Assembly: GCF_000376105.1 (NCBI RefSeq)
Contig: NZ_AQWM01000012.1
Location: 47,202-111,201 of the forward strand
Direction of reading: 5' to 3'
Source: Asticcacaulis benevestitus DSM 16100 = ATCC BAA-896
GTDB taxonomy: Bacteria; Pseudomonadota; Alphaproteobacteria; Caulobacterales; Caulobacteraceae
Length of the DNA stretch: 64,000 bases
In this document: positions 53,720 to 63,370 of the stretch, in pieces
Numbering within the stretch: the stretch's first letter is position 1
Layout of the letters: every line of letters starts with the position of its first letter
Program-made: the position numbers and the translations under genes
The notes under the pieces: model-generated
Database searches by the model: none
What the model was told of the DNA's origin: nothing
Seen by the model: the letters and a program-made list of their open reading frames with translations, nothing else

Positions 53720-55849
53720 TCACTTTTTGGCCGCCTCCTCCGGTTCGATGCCAGAGCGTGCGATGATCGCCTGGGCAGCGCTGGGCCAGGCCTCACCCTT
53801 GACCTCTGTATTGTCGATGAACTGGTTATTCAGATAGTCGGTCCATGAGCCGGAACGCAGGCCGGAATTATACCAGTTGCCTTTGGCAATATTATCCATG
53901 GCAGTGCGGCGTGGCGCCAGATTATCCTGGGAGTTGAGGTTCAGCCAGATGCCGACATGGCTGACCACATTGTTGCGCACAGTTACGTATCTCGAACCTT
54001 CATCGAGATAGAGGGCGATGCCGCCGGGCACATCATAGACGTAGTTCTCAGCGATCAAGGCGCCCGGATCGGCCGACAGATGATAGATGGCGCCGCCATC
54101 GGGGAAGGACTGCTTGACCTCGTGTACGCGGTTGGCGAAGACAACCGTGTCGTGAAGGATGGTGGGCGTATTATAGACCAGATTGCCCGGCTGGTCATAG
54201 TAGTCGCGGTTCGCCGTGCGGTATGCGGGCGAACCGCCAGGATCGTTCGCTCCCCAGCCCCAGCCCGTGTCGATGCCGTCATAAGGGGCCAGCGAAACAT
54301 CGTTGTGGCTGATGACCGCGCCGGCCGCATAGGTCACCATGATGGCGGCCTGTTCGTGATAGTCCTGAGAGATGTTCTGAACCAGATTATTCGAGATCAG
54401 GATGTCGGCCACGGTCATTTCCGGGCGGGATGGATGGTGCGCGTCCGGCGTAACGCCGCCTACCATGATCGCGCCCCCGGCCAGATCGGTGAAGCGGCTG
54501 CGCACGACATCGATCGTGCTGGCGCCCAAGCCGATGCCGCTGGCATTGGCGTCGGCATTGTTACCGATGCCCAGCCCGATCTGGCCGAGGTGGGTGAACT
54601 GGTCGTGCGAGAAGGTGATGCGCTCGGCCGCCGAAACCTGGACGGCGGCGGGTTGCTGACTCCATCTGTTGCGTATGGCCTCGAAAGTCGGACACCCCCA
54701 GCTACAGTCACGGATGGGATCCTTCGGATAATTGGGTATCTCGCCCGCAATATAGGCACCGCTTTGCTGGCTGGCATAGCCATTGGGGCCGGAAGGTTGA
54801 AGCCAGCTCGTATATTCGAAACTCAGGCCTGTGAAGTCGATATCCGCAACCGGCCTTTCATAGGTGCCACTGACCGACATCAGCCATTCCAGATGCGGCG
54901 CCTCGACATCGACCTTAGCCATGTCCTCACCCTTGCGGGGCTTGTAGTAGATTTTCCCGGCCTTCGGATCGGCGAACCATTCGCCTTCGTTGCGCAGGAA
55001 GGCCAGGGAATTGACGAACTCAAGCCGTGCATTGTCGGGCGAAACGGGACGGGCTAGTGTATCATAGCCGATGATATTGTCGCGCCAGCCGGGCTGCTGC
55101 ATGATGATGCGATCGCCTTCGATACGCTGAATGGTGGCGTGGCGGTCGGTGAACCAGCCGAGGTTTTCGATTTCGAGGCGGTTCTGGTCAGGCAGATCGG
55201 CTAGGAAGCGCCAGGCCGGATCGACGATCTTCAGGCCCCAGTCGTAGAATTCGAAGGCGGTGCGCGGTGCGATGACGGAGGCGCGGCGCGACAGCTTTTC
55301 ATTGACCCAGATCTGACGCGGATCCATGCCTTTGGGCATGTCGGCAACCCAGATATTGCGGCCCTGATCAGCCAGGGTCCAGCCCGCGATACGCATGCCC
55401 CCCGAAAGTACCGGATGAGCGCCGGGCGCGGCCTGATAGCGCACTTTAAAGCCGTTCTGGCCACCGTCGGCGGCGGTAAAGCGCAGTGGCGCATCGAGGC
55501 GATAGACACCATCGTCAAGACTGACCGTAACATCATGATCCTGGTTCAGACTGCGCACAGCCATTTGCGCCCGCGGGAGGGTGGCGAACGGATGGGCCGA
55601 AGAGCCGTCATTCTCATCCGAACCCTGGGGCGAAGCATAGACCATGGCGGGGACGGGGGCGGGACGAAGCGCCAGATGCACCCCGCCGGACAGACGATCC
55701 GATTTGGGGGGCGCCACAACGGGAATCTGCGGGGCGGGCGAAAGTTCCGCGAAAGTCGGAGCCGCTCTGACGGGCCGGATGAAGACCGGCAGAAGCAGGG
55801 CCGATGCAGCGACGGTGCAGAGCAGCGGGCGTAGGCTGGGCTTTTTCAT
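53720..55849 (-). CDS. GH141-like right-handed beta-helix enzyme, secreted
   Basis: A 709-residue exported protein with a signal peptide (about 1-30). The opening block VYASPQGSDENDGSSAHPFATL is followed by SLDDGVYRLDAPLRF and HPVLSGGMRIAGWTL. A long parallel beta-helix begins near residue 320 (DIDFTGLSFEYTSWL, VQVSAAERITFSHDQFTHLG, AVISHNDVSLAPYDGIDTGW, ALIAENYVYDVPGGIALYLD). This layout fits GH141, which contains an alpha-L-fucosidase acting on rhamnogalacturonan II and a xylanase. Polysaccharide-lyase-like helices are the alternative. ATG 55849, with GGAAA upstream, starts directly at the signal peptide. The promoter carries a candidate site shared with the L-sugar operon. Confidence 0.75.
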   Translation of the reverse strand: MKKPSLRPLLCTVAASALLLPVFIRPVRAAPTFAELSPAPQIPVVAPPKSDRLSGGVHLALRPAPVPAMVYASPQGSDENDGSSAHPFATLPRAQMAVRSLNQDHDVTVSLDDGVYRLDAPLRFTAADGGQNGFKVRYQAAPGAHPVLSGGMRIAGWTLADQGRNIWVADMPKGMDPRQIWVNEKLSRRASVIAPRTAFEFYDWGLKIVDPAWRFLADLPDQNRLEIENLGWFTDRHATIQRIEGDRIIMQQPGWRDNIIGYDTLARPVSPDNARLEFVNSLAFLRNEGEWFADPKAGKIYYKPRKGEDMAKVDVEAPHLEWLMSVSGTYERPVADIDFTGLSFEYTSWLQPSGPNGYASQQSGAYIAGEIPNYPKDPIRDCSWGCPTFEAIRNRWSQQPAAVQVSAAERITFSHDQFTHLGQIGLGIGNNADANASGIGLGASTIDVVRSRFTDLAGGAIMVGGVTPDAHHPSRPEMTVADILISNNLVQNISQDYHEQAAIMVTYAAGAVISHNDVSLAPYDGIDTGWGWGANDPGGSPAYRTANRDYYDQPGNLVYNTPTILHDTVVFANRVHEVKQSFPDGGAIYHLSADPGALIAENYVYDVPGGIALYLDEGSRYVTVRNNVVSHVGIWLNLNSQDNLAPRRTAMDNIAKGNWYNSGLRSGSWTDYLNNQFIDNTEVKGEAWPSAAQAIIARSGIEPEEAAKK

Positions 55850-56630
55850 GGTGGCGTTTCCGTTTGCAGATGTACTTTTTTGATTTTTGAAGGAGAGGCG
55901 AGCGTGAAGATTTGCCGCAACATCATATGTATGATGTAAAAAATAGCCCTTGTCCACCCTCGTCAGGCGGATGGCAGGGCTTGATAACTGAAGCGAGTGA
56001 GATGTGCGCTGCCGGCGCGCGCAGACGGGTCTATGTGGGGGAGACTGACACATCTAATTTGCAGAGGACTGACATTTGCATTTTGCGCGGTAGAATTTAA
56101 GTCGGCAGAGCGCAAAGTGTCATATGTCAAAAACTTCCAAGTTTTATCGTCGACGAGGTTTTAGAGAGGATTGCGCCAATCTTTATAGCCGACGAAACGT
56201 AGAAATATGCGCAAGCAGTTGATATATAACATTAATTTCCGATAATGCTAACAAAGCGAAAAATTTTCACGCTTCTATCTCGTTGAATTTCCTTATTATT
56301 TCAAAAAATGGAACTTCAATCAAGTGTCTCGCGTATTCATGAGACCTGGATAACGGTGCCAGGGCCAGGCCCGGATATCAGTCATCGAGAGGGTAGGGGC
56401 CTGCCCCAATTTTTTACTACGAGCTACGGTCTCTAGGGTATGCCTTTCGAAACCAGGCCACGGTGTTTAAGATGGCTCAGGCAGTGCCGGATGCCAATGA
56501 CGCGATGCTTTTCAAATTGTCCATTTGATCCTCCAAAAAGCATATTTGCGACGCCAACAATAACATTGAATTGAATATTAACTTTGTCAATGATAATGTG
56601 CAATTCTGTTGTTATTGAGAGGCTGGATCG
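55850..56630. other. AT-rich intergenic region
   Basis: About 780 bases without a convincing gene. The first part holds the GH141 promoter and its palindrome. The part from about 56100 is clearly more AT-rich than the surrounding genes, which may mark the edge of acquired DNA carrying the nucleotidyltransferase pair. Confidence 0.5.
55921..55936. promoter_or_regulatory. Palindrome CATCATATGTATGATG upstream of GH141
   Basis: A 16-base near-perfect palindrome 72 bases before the GH141 start. Its core TCATATGTATGA matches the dehydratase-promoter motif at 10 of 12 positions. Confidence 0.48.
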
Positions 56631-57617
56631 GTGGCAAAGAGCGCCCTGCAAAAAGAGATAGAACGCTATGTCGGGGAAACCCTGCATACGCCCGTTCGCT
56701 TGAGCGCAATGGAGAATGTCCGGCAGCTTCCGATCTATCTGACATCGGACTATCAGTTTTACGACGTGCTGCTGGGCAACCGGAAACTGGTCTTCATGAT
56801 CCGTAAGGATGACGCCGGCACACCGGCGGAAATCAGAAAGCACCTGAGCCAGGCACAATCCAAGCTATTTGTGTCGGTCGTTTTTGTGACGGAAAGACTG
56901 ACCGCAAAGAACCGGTCGCGGCTGATCAAGGACGCGATCCCCTTCGTGGTACCGGGAAACCAGCTCTACATTCCGGAGCTGGCCTTGGACTTGCGTGAAC
57001 ATTTTCGAGCTCAGAAGGTCAAGGCGGGCGAGGCGCTGACGCCGGTCGCCCAGGCAGTGCTATTCCGCCATCTGTTGGGCATCCGCAAGCGTGACGTCAC
57101 CGCGTCCGATATCGCCGGCAATTTGAATTATACACCGATGTCGATCGGACGCGCCATCGACGTGCTGACGGATCTTGGATTGGCGACTTCCGACAAGGTC
57201 GGCCGCGAGCGTCATATTCATTTTGAGCTAGAAGGCGAGGCGCTGTTTGAGCGCGCCAAGCCCCTGTTGCGCAGCCCTGTACGCTCACTGCGCTATTTGA
57301 CGGGCGCCGAACGGTTTCCGAATTTCAGGCTTGCCGGCGAATCCGCCCTGGCAAAATTGACGCCGTTAAATCCACCGGACGTGAAGCACTTCGCGGCAAG
57401 CCTGGCTTACTGGAATGAAATTCAGGAAACTGAGGATGTGGCAGAGGTTGACCCGGAGGAGGCGGAGGCCATTTTAGAAATCTGGTCCTACGATCCGGCG
57501 CCACTGGCTAGGAAGATGACGGTTGATTCACTATCGCTCTATGCTCAGTTCATGGGTCATCCGGACGAACGGATAGCGATGGCCACGGACGAACTGTTAG
57601 GAACACTGAATTGGTAA
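56631..57617 (+). CDS. AbiEi-like winged-helix regulator, putative antitoxin
   Basis: A 328-residue cytoplasmic protein. The N-terminal half (about 1-135) is an alpha/beta region of unknown role (LPIYLTSDYQFYDVLLGNRKL, FVVPGNQLYIPELALDLREHF). A winged-helix part (about 145-215) follows: LFRHLLGIRKRDVTASDIAG, YTPMSIGRAIDVLTDLGL and VGRERHIHFELEG. The next gene encodes a nucleotidyltransferase and overlaps by 7 bases. This is the layout of AbiE-type type IV toxin-antitoxin pairs, where the upstream protein represses its operon and counters the enzyme. The GTG start lacks a strong ribosome site. Function is inferred from layout. Confidence 0.6.
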   Translation: MAKSALQKEIERYVGETLHTPVRLSAMENVRQLPIYLTSDYQFYDVLLGNRKLVFMIRKDDAGTPAEIRKHLSQAQSKLFVSVVFVTERLTAKNRSRLIKDAIPFVVPGNQLYIPELALDLREHFRAQKVKAGEALTPVAQAVLFRHLLGIRKRDVTASDIAGNLNYTPMSIGRAIDVLTDLGLATSDKVGRERHIHFELEGEALFERAKPLLRSPVRSLRYLTGAERFPNFRLAGESALAKLTPLNPPDVKHFAASLAYWNEIQETEDVAEVDPEEAEAILEIWSYDPAPLARKMTVDSLSLYAQFMGHPDERIAMATDELLGTLNW

Positions 57618-58366
57618 TTGGCCTCGATAAATTCCGGAAATTCTTCGCCGGGCATGAAGATAGCTACGCCGTTATCGGTGGTAGCGCGTGCGATATCATA
57701 TTCAACACCGCCGGCATCCCATTCCGGGCGACCAAAGACATCGACATGGTCATCAGCGTCGAGGTCGTGTCGGCTGCGTTTGCGAAGGTGTTCGCCGACT
57801 TTCTGGCGGCCGGCGGCTACGAGGTGCTCGAAGGTACTGACGGGCCACGGCAGTTTTTCCGGTTCCAAAAGCCGAAAGATCCGACCTTTCCCTTCATGAT
57901 CGAGCTGTTTTCGCGTAAGCCTGACCAATTCGCCTTGCCGGATGACCTCCATATCGTGCCCATCCCGGTCGAAGACGCCTTGATCAGCCTGTCGGCGATC
58001 CTGCTTGACGATGCCTATTTCGATGCCTTGAAGGCCAATAAGCGTATCGAGGATGGCGTTGCCATCCTCGATGAGCGCCTGCTGATCCCCTTCAAAGCGC
58101 GAGCCTATCTCGACCTGGCCGCGCGAAAAGCCGAGGGGGGAGGGGCCGACTCGAAGGACATTCGCAAGCAGATGATGGACGTGTTCCGTCTGGTCCAAGT
58201 CCTGCCGGGCGATGAGCGAGTGACCTTGCCCGACACTATCCAGGGCGATTTGCAAGCATTTGTCGACGCCGTGGAAGACAAGGAAACTTACGACAAGAAG
58301 CAGTCCAAGCTTCCCTTTACGATGCCGGAAGGCATCGCCTTGCTTCGGTCTATCTATGGCCTGTGA
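57611..58366 (+). CDS. Nucleotidyltransferase, putative AbiEii-like toxin
   Basis: A 251-residue protein with a minimal nucleotidyltransferase core. VIGGSACDIIF (21-31) matches the GGS nucleotide loop, and RATKDIDMVI supplies the acidic pair Asp43 and Asp45. FPFMIELFSRKPDQ, PIPVEDALISL and IPFKARAYLDLAARK continue the fold as in AbiEii-like proteins. Such enzymes add nucleotides or AMP to RNA or protein targets and can be toxic. It starts at TTG inside the end of the upstream gene. A housekeeping or small-molecule role is also possible, since many family members are uncharacterised. Confidence 0.62.
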   Translation: MVIGLDKFRKFFAGHEDSYAVIGGSACDIIFNTAGIPFRATKDIDMVISVEVVSAAFAKVFADFLAAGGYEVLEGTDGPRQFFRFQKPKDPTFPFMIELFSRKPDQFALPDDLHIVPIPVEDALISLSAILLDDAYFDALKANKRIEDGVAILDERLLIPFKARAYLDLAARKAEGGGADSKDIRKQMMDVFRLVQVLPGDERVTLPDTIQGDLQAFVDAVEDKETYDKKQSKLPFTMPEGIALLRSIYGL

Positions 58367-58757
58367 ATGCACTAAACGGGTCGAATACGGCTGCGGGGAC
58401 TCTACAGGCTGGATCGCGGCTGTGCGATGTCTCTGTGTCGGAAAGGTGCTGGCTGCCATCCACCTAAATCCGGACCAGGACTGGAGCATTGAGGCACTCG
58501 CGAAAATTATGGGCCCCTCGCGGTCAAGCTTTGCAGAGAAGTTTGCGACTACCGTCGGCGAGACGCCAGCGCGATATGTGGCGCGCATCCGAATGTCCCG
58601 CGCGCGGCAGTGGATCGCAAAGGACAATACCAAGCTGTCCGTTGTTGCCCGGAGGCTAGGATACGATTCCGAAGCCTCGTTCAGCCGCGCTTTCAAACGC
58701 ATCATTGCGCTTGATGTTATATCGCACTCGGGGATTGAACCGGATAGTCAACACTAG
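58356..58757 (+). pseudogene. C-terminal fragment of an AraC-family regulator
   Basis: The frame contains the double helix-turn-helix of AraC proteins: GKVLAAIHLNPDQDWSIEAL, MGPSRSSFAEKFATTVGETP, RYVARIRMSRARQW and VARRLGYDSEASFSRAFKR. The N-terminal sensing domain is missing: only GWIAAV remains before the DNA-binding part. The C-terminus diverges after AFKR. It overlaps the nucleotidyltransferase stop by 11 bases. Probably a remnant, though a free DNA-binding domain could still be made. Confidence 0.65.
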
Positions 58758-58819
58758 GTTTTCGTTAGTCAGCTTTTAGTACCCTGAAGTGATGGCGACG
58801 GGCAGAAACTAGGGGTTAT

Positions 58820-58925
58820 CGACGAAACGGTGCCGATAGGCAAAGGGATCACCTCACGTTCCGCGGAGTAGCGAACCGGCTGCCCATGGGAGATGCCGGG
58901 TAGGGAAGGGAGCCGTACTCTCTCC
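58820..58925 (+). ncRNA. Possible group II intron RNA remnant
   Basis: The stretch contains CGAAACGGTGCCGATAGGC, TCACCTCACGTTCCGCGGAG, TAGCGAACCGG and GGAAGGGAGCCGTAC, which resemble conserved parts of bacterial group II intron RNA. Homology seems to break off at the end of the chemoreceptor gene, and no reverse transcriptase is present. Recognition is from memory of such sequences and needs a covariance-model search. Confidence 0.33.
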
Positions 58926-58928
58926 GTA

Positions 58929-60659
58929 TCAAATGGCAGCCGCTCGACCTAGAAAGGTTTCGACAACAAGCTTCATATGTTCGGCTTGCCCTGACAGGCT
59001 GTGAGATGCCTCATTTACGGCACTGGAAACTTCACCGGACTGCTCGGCGGCGCGATTTAAATCCTCCATAGTGGATGTAGCCTCTCCAGCCCCCTGCAAA
59101 GCTTTTGATAAACTTTGCGTAATTTCATGGGTGGCCAGGACCTGCTGTCGTACGGACTCCGATGTATTGTTGGAAATACCCAGCATCTGCGTGATGACCT
59201 CGTCGATCGCCGTTATTTCGGTGGTTGTCTGCGACGCAGCGGCCTGAACCTCAGCTATCCGATTGCGAATCTCTTCCGTAGCTTTCGACGTTGCTGAAGC
59301 GAGTGTCTTGACCTCGGTCGCCACAACCGCGAAGCCTTTACCTGCATCGCCAGCGCGAGCCGCTTCAATTGTTGCGTTTAGAGCGAGAAGATTGGTCTGA
59401 CTGGCAATAGTCGCGATCAAATTGACAATGTCATTAATTCCACCCACCGCTTGGCTGAGCTTTTCAACGGCTTTTTGCGTTAATTCGGCATGTTGAGACG
59501 CATTTCGAGCAACCTCTGCAGAAGTGGCCGCTTGGCGATCAACTTCCGAAATTGTTGCGCCTAGTTCTTCGGAGGCGGCTGCGACCGTACTCATAGAATC
59601 CCGGACGCTAAAAATGGAAGTCACGGCCGAGTGCGCGCGAGATGTATTTTCATTCGCGGTGGAGGTTAAAATGGAAGCGCTCTGCTCCAGATGACTTGAC
59701 GCCTTTTCCACGCCTCGGATTAGAGTGGCAAACTCCCCATTGAAACCCATTATCAATTGCTCCATTTCTTTGGAGCGCCGCAGCCGGTCGCTGTCTGACG
59801 CGTCTTGCGCGACCTTTAGGGCGACACCCTGCTCCGTCATGTTTTTGAACACCGTTAAGGCGTCTACTACCTTTCCGAGCTCATCGCCTCGCGCCAAGGA
59901 TTCCGGCGTTACACGCATATCGCCTTCAGCAAGTTTCTGCGTTGTCTCGGCGATGTCTTGGATCGACTTCGCTGTGGACCTTCCTATGAGCAGCCCCGAG
60001 CCACCGGCCGTTAGAGCAGCCAGGACTGACAAGCTGCCCACAATTAATATCTGGAAACGCGCTTCTTTTTCGCTTTGGGCAGCGAGCGCTTTTGCCTTTT
60101 TGTTGGTTCGGTCAATGACCTTCTGGACAATGGCATCGGTGCTCCGTTCCGAGTCGCCATAGGGCCCCAGAAATGAAATCGCTGCGTTGAGGTCAATTTC
60201 GAGCATAGATGAGACAAACTCGATTGCGCCTTTTTGGGTATCGATCTCCTTTACCACGGCTTGAAGGCTTTTTTTGTCTTCGGTATCAGTCGTTATAGCG
60301 GCGCGGGCCTTGACCTTGTCTTGCAGCAATTTCAGATTTTCGGATATTTTCATGGCATTGGCCGCACTGCCCTTTGTCATGTCGCCACCTGCGCGTGCGG
60401 CAAGGGTATTGTAGAGGTCGCGGGCGTCGCCGCGCAATTCGCCACGCACATCGCCCATAAACAAGGCGTTCTGCATGGCGCCATTCACTACCCCGTCCAT
60501 CAATCTTGTTTGTGCATTCAATGCCAAGGCTGCTGTCACGGCCAGAACGGCGATCAGCGCGACCGCCGCCATAGCAGGCACCAAGAACTTCCAGATGAAC
60601 GGCCAGTCCGCGGGCCTGAAGCCGCCCTTGATCGCTACGAATTTGCCGGTCTGTGTCAT
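58929..60659 (-). CDS. Methyl-accepting chemotaxis protein
   Basis: A 576-residue receptor-like transducer. TM1 lies at about 25-50 ([21 protein letters not shown]). A helical periplasmic sensor of about 150 residues follows, then TM2 (about 205-228), HAMP ([23 protein letters not shown]) and a signalling domain. The hairpin tip [20 protein letters not shown] lies at about 421-440. The sensor looks like a four-helix bundle rather than a Cache domain. ATG 60659 is supported by AGGA upstream; earlier in-frame starts would overlap the TonB receptor gene. It is the last gene of an operon with a TonB receptor and a YfiR-like protein. Confidence 0.9.
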   Translation of the reverse strand: MTQTGKFVAIKGGFRPADWPFIWKFLVPAMAAVALIAVLAVTAALALNAQTRLMDGVVNGAMQNALFMGDVRGELRGDARDLYNTLAARAGGDMTKGSAANAMKISENLKLLQDKVKARAAITTDTEDKKSLQAVVKEIDTQKGAIEFVSSMLEIDLNAAISFLGPYGDSERSTDAIVQKVIDRTNKKAKALAAQSEKEARFQILIVGSLSVLAALTAGGSGLLIGRSTAKSIQDIAETTQKLAEGDMRVTPESLARGDELGKVVDALTVFKNMTEQGVALKVAQDASDSDRLRRSKEMEQLIMGFNGEFATLIRGVEKASSHLEQSASILTSTANENTSRAHSAVTSIFSVRDSMSTVAAASEELGATISEVDRQAATSAEVARNASQHAELTQKAVEKLSQAVGGINDIVNLIATIASQTNLLALNATIEAARAGDAGKGFAVVATEVKTLASATSKATEEIRNRIAEVQAAASQTTTEITAIDEVITQMLGISNNTSESVRQQVLATHEITQSLSKALQGAGEATSTMEDLNRAAEQSGEVSSAVNEASHSLSGQAEHMKLVVETFLGRAAAI

Positions 60660-60781
60660 GCGTTTATTCCTATAAAGGCTTCTCGCCGGCGGCACTCTCA
60701 TGCGCGGGCTCAAGCGTCGAAATAACTCCGAAGAAAGAGTTTTGCCTGGAAGGGGCGCCCCCATTAGGAACACCCCATAGG

Positions 60782-62800
60782 CTACCAAGTCTTGGTGATG
60801 GTGAACTGCATACTCCGCTCGGCTTCCAGTCCGGTCGTCTGCTTTTGACGATTGCTGCCAAGGTTCTGTCCGCTCAGCGCGAGTATGACACCGTCGTCCA
60901 TCTTGTAGCCGATGCGGCCTGACAGGGCGGTATAGGCCTTGACCGGCACTAGGGCACCATTGAGCAGGCTGTAGAACTGGTAGTCACTGACATAGTGAAG
61001 GTTGGCGTCGGCCTCCCAATGGCCCTTTTCCCAGTCCCCGCCGATATTCCCGCGGAACTTGGGCGTGGTGTCCTGGAAGGCGACGGAACGGGCGACGGCG
61101 TTCACGCCGGTCGTCAGCTTGTCCTTGACGTCCGTATAGGTCGTGTCGGCGCGCCAGCTCAGGCCGTCCGCGATCTTGCCGGTCGCGGTAAGCTCGACGC
61201 CCTTCTCGTGGGAGGCGCCGACATTGATGAAGCTGAAGGCGCCGTTGGTTGTCGCCGTCGGCAGATAATCGAGCGCGGTGACCTGAGCGTTGCTCTTCAG
61301 GTCGGTCCAATCCTGCACGAACAGCCGTGCGCCGATCTTAGCGATCATGAAATCATGATCGTAAGCCAGCTCGTAGTTGGTCACGATCGAAGGATTGAGT
61401 TTCGGATTGCCGAGCAAATTTAGGGTGAACCCAGGGGCCACCGGGATGCCAGTCTGGACGCCGCCCAACTCGATCAGGCTGGGCGCCTGGATGCCCCGGG
61501 CGAAAGAAAGCTTGACGGTGTCATAGGCTGTAGGTCGCCAAGCGCCCGTCAAGTTGATGCTGGGCTCGACAATATCCCGGTTCCAGTGGTTGTTGTCGGC
61601 GAGCGCGACGTTCGGCGCGAAGCTCCCGCTACGGCTCAGCTTAAGGTCATCAACTCGAAGCGCCGTGGTGAGGGTGAGTTGTCGATTGATGGCCCAGTTC
61701 CACATGCCCGAGCCGGACCAGACGTCGTAGCTGATATTGGCGCCGCCGATCGGAGCCACGTTCAGCGTGTTGTGGCGGTACTCGGCGGCCACCCGGAAGG
61801 TGTGGTCAGCGCCGATTTTGAACAGATCTTGCAGACTGGCCACGGTGATGGCGTTGTTCCATTCAGTCACGCCAAGACGGCTCGCATACTTGGACGTCAG
61901 CTGGTTCTGATAGGCTTGAGCTTGGATAAGACCCCAACGGGTCTCGGAGATGAGGGTCGCCTTTTCGGAAGCGTTAATCATCTTGATGACGCCATATCCC
62001 ACGCCGAGGTTGTTATCCTGTTGGATGTTCGACCAGGAGCCCTCGACCCTCAGCTCTGTCTTGGGCGCGAGCTGGGCGACAATATCCAGATTGGACTTCA
62101 CGCTTGCTGGATCGTACAGGTCGCTCGCCAGTGGCAGGGCGCCGGTGGGCTTCCACTCGTCCCGGGAGGTGCCGCCTACTGAAAGGCGGGCGGAGACGTT
62201 CGGGCCGATCTTGAAGGTGGTGACCAGGGAGCCCTCGCGCTGGCCGTTGAGGCCGCCTCGCAGGGTGGCAATGTTGGTGTCGTCGTACTTGGGGTTATAG
62301 GTGATAATATTGATCACCCCGGAGGCGGCGTTGAAGCCGAACAGGGCGGAGTTGGGCCCCTTGACCACCTCGATCTGACGAATTTCCTCAAGTTGGACCG
62401 GGATGGCTGCCCAGGTGGTCAGCCCATAGTGGTCCAGATAGACTTGGCGGCCGTTGACCAGCACCAGCAGGCGCGGGGAGGCCAACTGGTTATAGCCTCG
62501 GACATTGACTTCCGATTGCCCGGCCGTGGTGTTTAGCACATCGATGCCGGCCGCACGTTGCAGGATGCCTGAGATCGTCGTCTCGCCCGAGCGGCGGATC
62601 TCGTCGGCGGTGATGATCTGCATATCGGCCGGGGCTTCGGTGGAGCGCTGCGGCGAACCAGTCGCCGACGTCGTGACGGGTTCGTTGAATAGAGTTTGTA
62701 AGGATCCATAATCAACCGACTGGGCGTGTGCAGTTGCCGCCAAGGCAAGTGTCATTGCCGTCGAGACAAATAGAATGCGGTAGACAATTTTCGTTTTCAT
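60782..62800 (-). CDS. TonB-dependent receptor, BtuB-like, signalling-linked
   Basis: A 672-residue outer-membrane protein with a signal peptide ending at AHAQ. The plug domain shows [53 protein letters not shown] and [20 protein letters not shown] shorter barrel than that of sugar receptors ends in MQFTITKTW. No TonB box can be assigned with confidence. Such short receptors occur next to YfiR-like periplasmic proteins and a signal transducer, where they may sense rather than import. It lies 37 bases after the YfiR-like gene and 122 before the chemoreceptor. Confidence 0.82.
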   Translation of the reverse strand: MKTKIVYRILFVSTAMTLALAATAHAQSVDYGSLQTLFNEPVTTSATGSPQRSTEAPADMQIITADEIRRSGETTISGILQRAAGIDVLNTTAGQSEVNVRGYNQLASPRLLVLVNGRQVYLDHYGLTTWAAIPVQLEEIRQIEVVKGPNSALFGFNAASGVINIITYNPKYDDTNIATLRGGLNGQREGSLVTTFKIGPNVSARLSVGGTSRDEWKPTGALPLASDLYDPASVKSNLDIVAQLAPKTELRVEGSWSNIQQDNNLGVGYGVIKMINASEKATLISETRWGLIQAQAYQNQLTSKYASRLGVTEWNNAITVASLQDLFKIGADHTFRVAAEYRHNTLNVAPIGGANISYDVWSGSGMWNWAINRQLTLTTALRVDDLKLSRSGSFAPNVALADNNHWNRDIVEPSINLTGAWRPTAYDTVKLSFARGIQAPSLIELGGVQTGIPVAPGFTLNLLGNPKLNPSIVTNYELAYDHDFMIAKIGARLFVQDWTDLKSNAQVTALDYLPTATTNGAFSFINVGASHEKGVELTATGKIADGLSWRADTTYTDVKDKLTTGVNAVARSVAFQDTTPKFRGNIGGDWEKGHWEADANLHYVSDYQFYSLLNGALVPVKAYTALSGRIGYKMDDGVILALSGQNLGSNRQKQTTGLEAERSMQFTITKTW

Positions 62801-62811
62801 GATTTGTGCTC

Positions 62812-62847
62812 TGTACTGTTATATTACTTTGTACTGTTATATTTCTT
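62812..62847. repeat. 18-base tandem duplication at the YfiR-like gene end
   Basis: TGTACTGTTATATTACTT (62812-62829) is repeated with one change at 62830-62847. The second copy contains the stop codon of the upstream gene; the first lies in the intergenic gap before the TonB receptor gene. Confidence 0.75.
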
Positions 62848-63370
62848 TGATCATCATTTTGAACGCCGCCTTAAAGGCGGCACCGATGGCGGCGGCAGCG
62901 GAATGATTGACCGTGATGCCGACCTTCGGATCGGCGGCAACGCCCATGACGCAGGCGCCAGAGTTTACGCAGCCCATATCTGCGCTGATCGTCAGTACTT
63001 TCTTCGCCTTGCCGGCCGCGCCAACAGCCGCATAATTGACGCCGTGGGTAAGATAGAGTGCATATACATCCCCGGCGGCGCCGAGGGACGAGGCATCTAC
63101 TGGTTTACCAACTATCGTCGCTGAACCCGCTGTCATGCCGGCGCCAATCGAACCCATGATTTCGTCCTTTTCGGCGACCGAACCCGGCTTCGACGGATCA
63201 TATACAATACCCATCACAACACGCCCTGATGGTGGGTTTTCCAGGAAACCCAGCGTACGGCCCGCAACCTGAATCTCGCGGGCGCCTTCTGCGAAACAAA
63301 TTTGCGGTAGTCCAAGGGCCGATATAACCATGGCGGCAGACAATAGACTACGGGTGAACTCTACTCTCAC
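62837..63370 (-). CDS. YfiR-like (DUF4154-type) periplasmic protein
   Basis: A 177-residue exported protein with a signal peptide ending near CFA. The remainder has the alternating pattern of YfiR-type proteins: REIQVAGRTLGFL, RVVMGIVYDPSKPGSVAE, VLTISADMGCVNSGACVMGV and, at the end, VGITVNHSAAAAIGAAFKA. YfiR binds the periplasmic part of a membrane enzyme and holds it off until released. Here the only membrane partner in the operon is a chemoreceptor. A Cys pair (MGCVNSGACV) could form a disulfide that controls release. The family call is by pattern and moderate. Confidence 0.6.
   Translation of the reverse strand: MRVEFTRSLLSAAMVISALGLPQICFAEGAREIQVAGRTLGFLENPPSGRVVMGIVYDPSKPGSVAEKDEIMGSIGAGMTAGSATIVGKPVDASSLGAAGDVYALYLTHGVNYAAVGAAGKAKKVLTISADMGCVNSGACVMGVAADPKVGITVNHSAAAAIGAAFKAAFKMMIKEI

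Noticed and set aside
56433..56858. Minus-strand ORF of 141 codons over the start of the AbiEi-like gene
   Set aside because: It overlaps the well-supported plus-strand gene and has no motif.
62801..62836. Possible cobalamin riboswitch before the BtuB-like receptor
   Set aside because: The gap is only 36 bases and contains a simple tandem repeat, far too short for a riboswitch.
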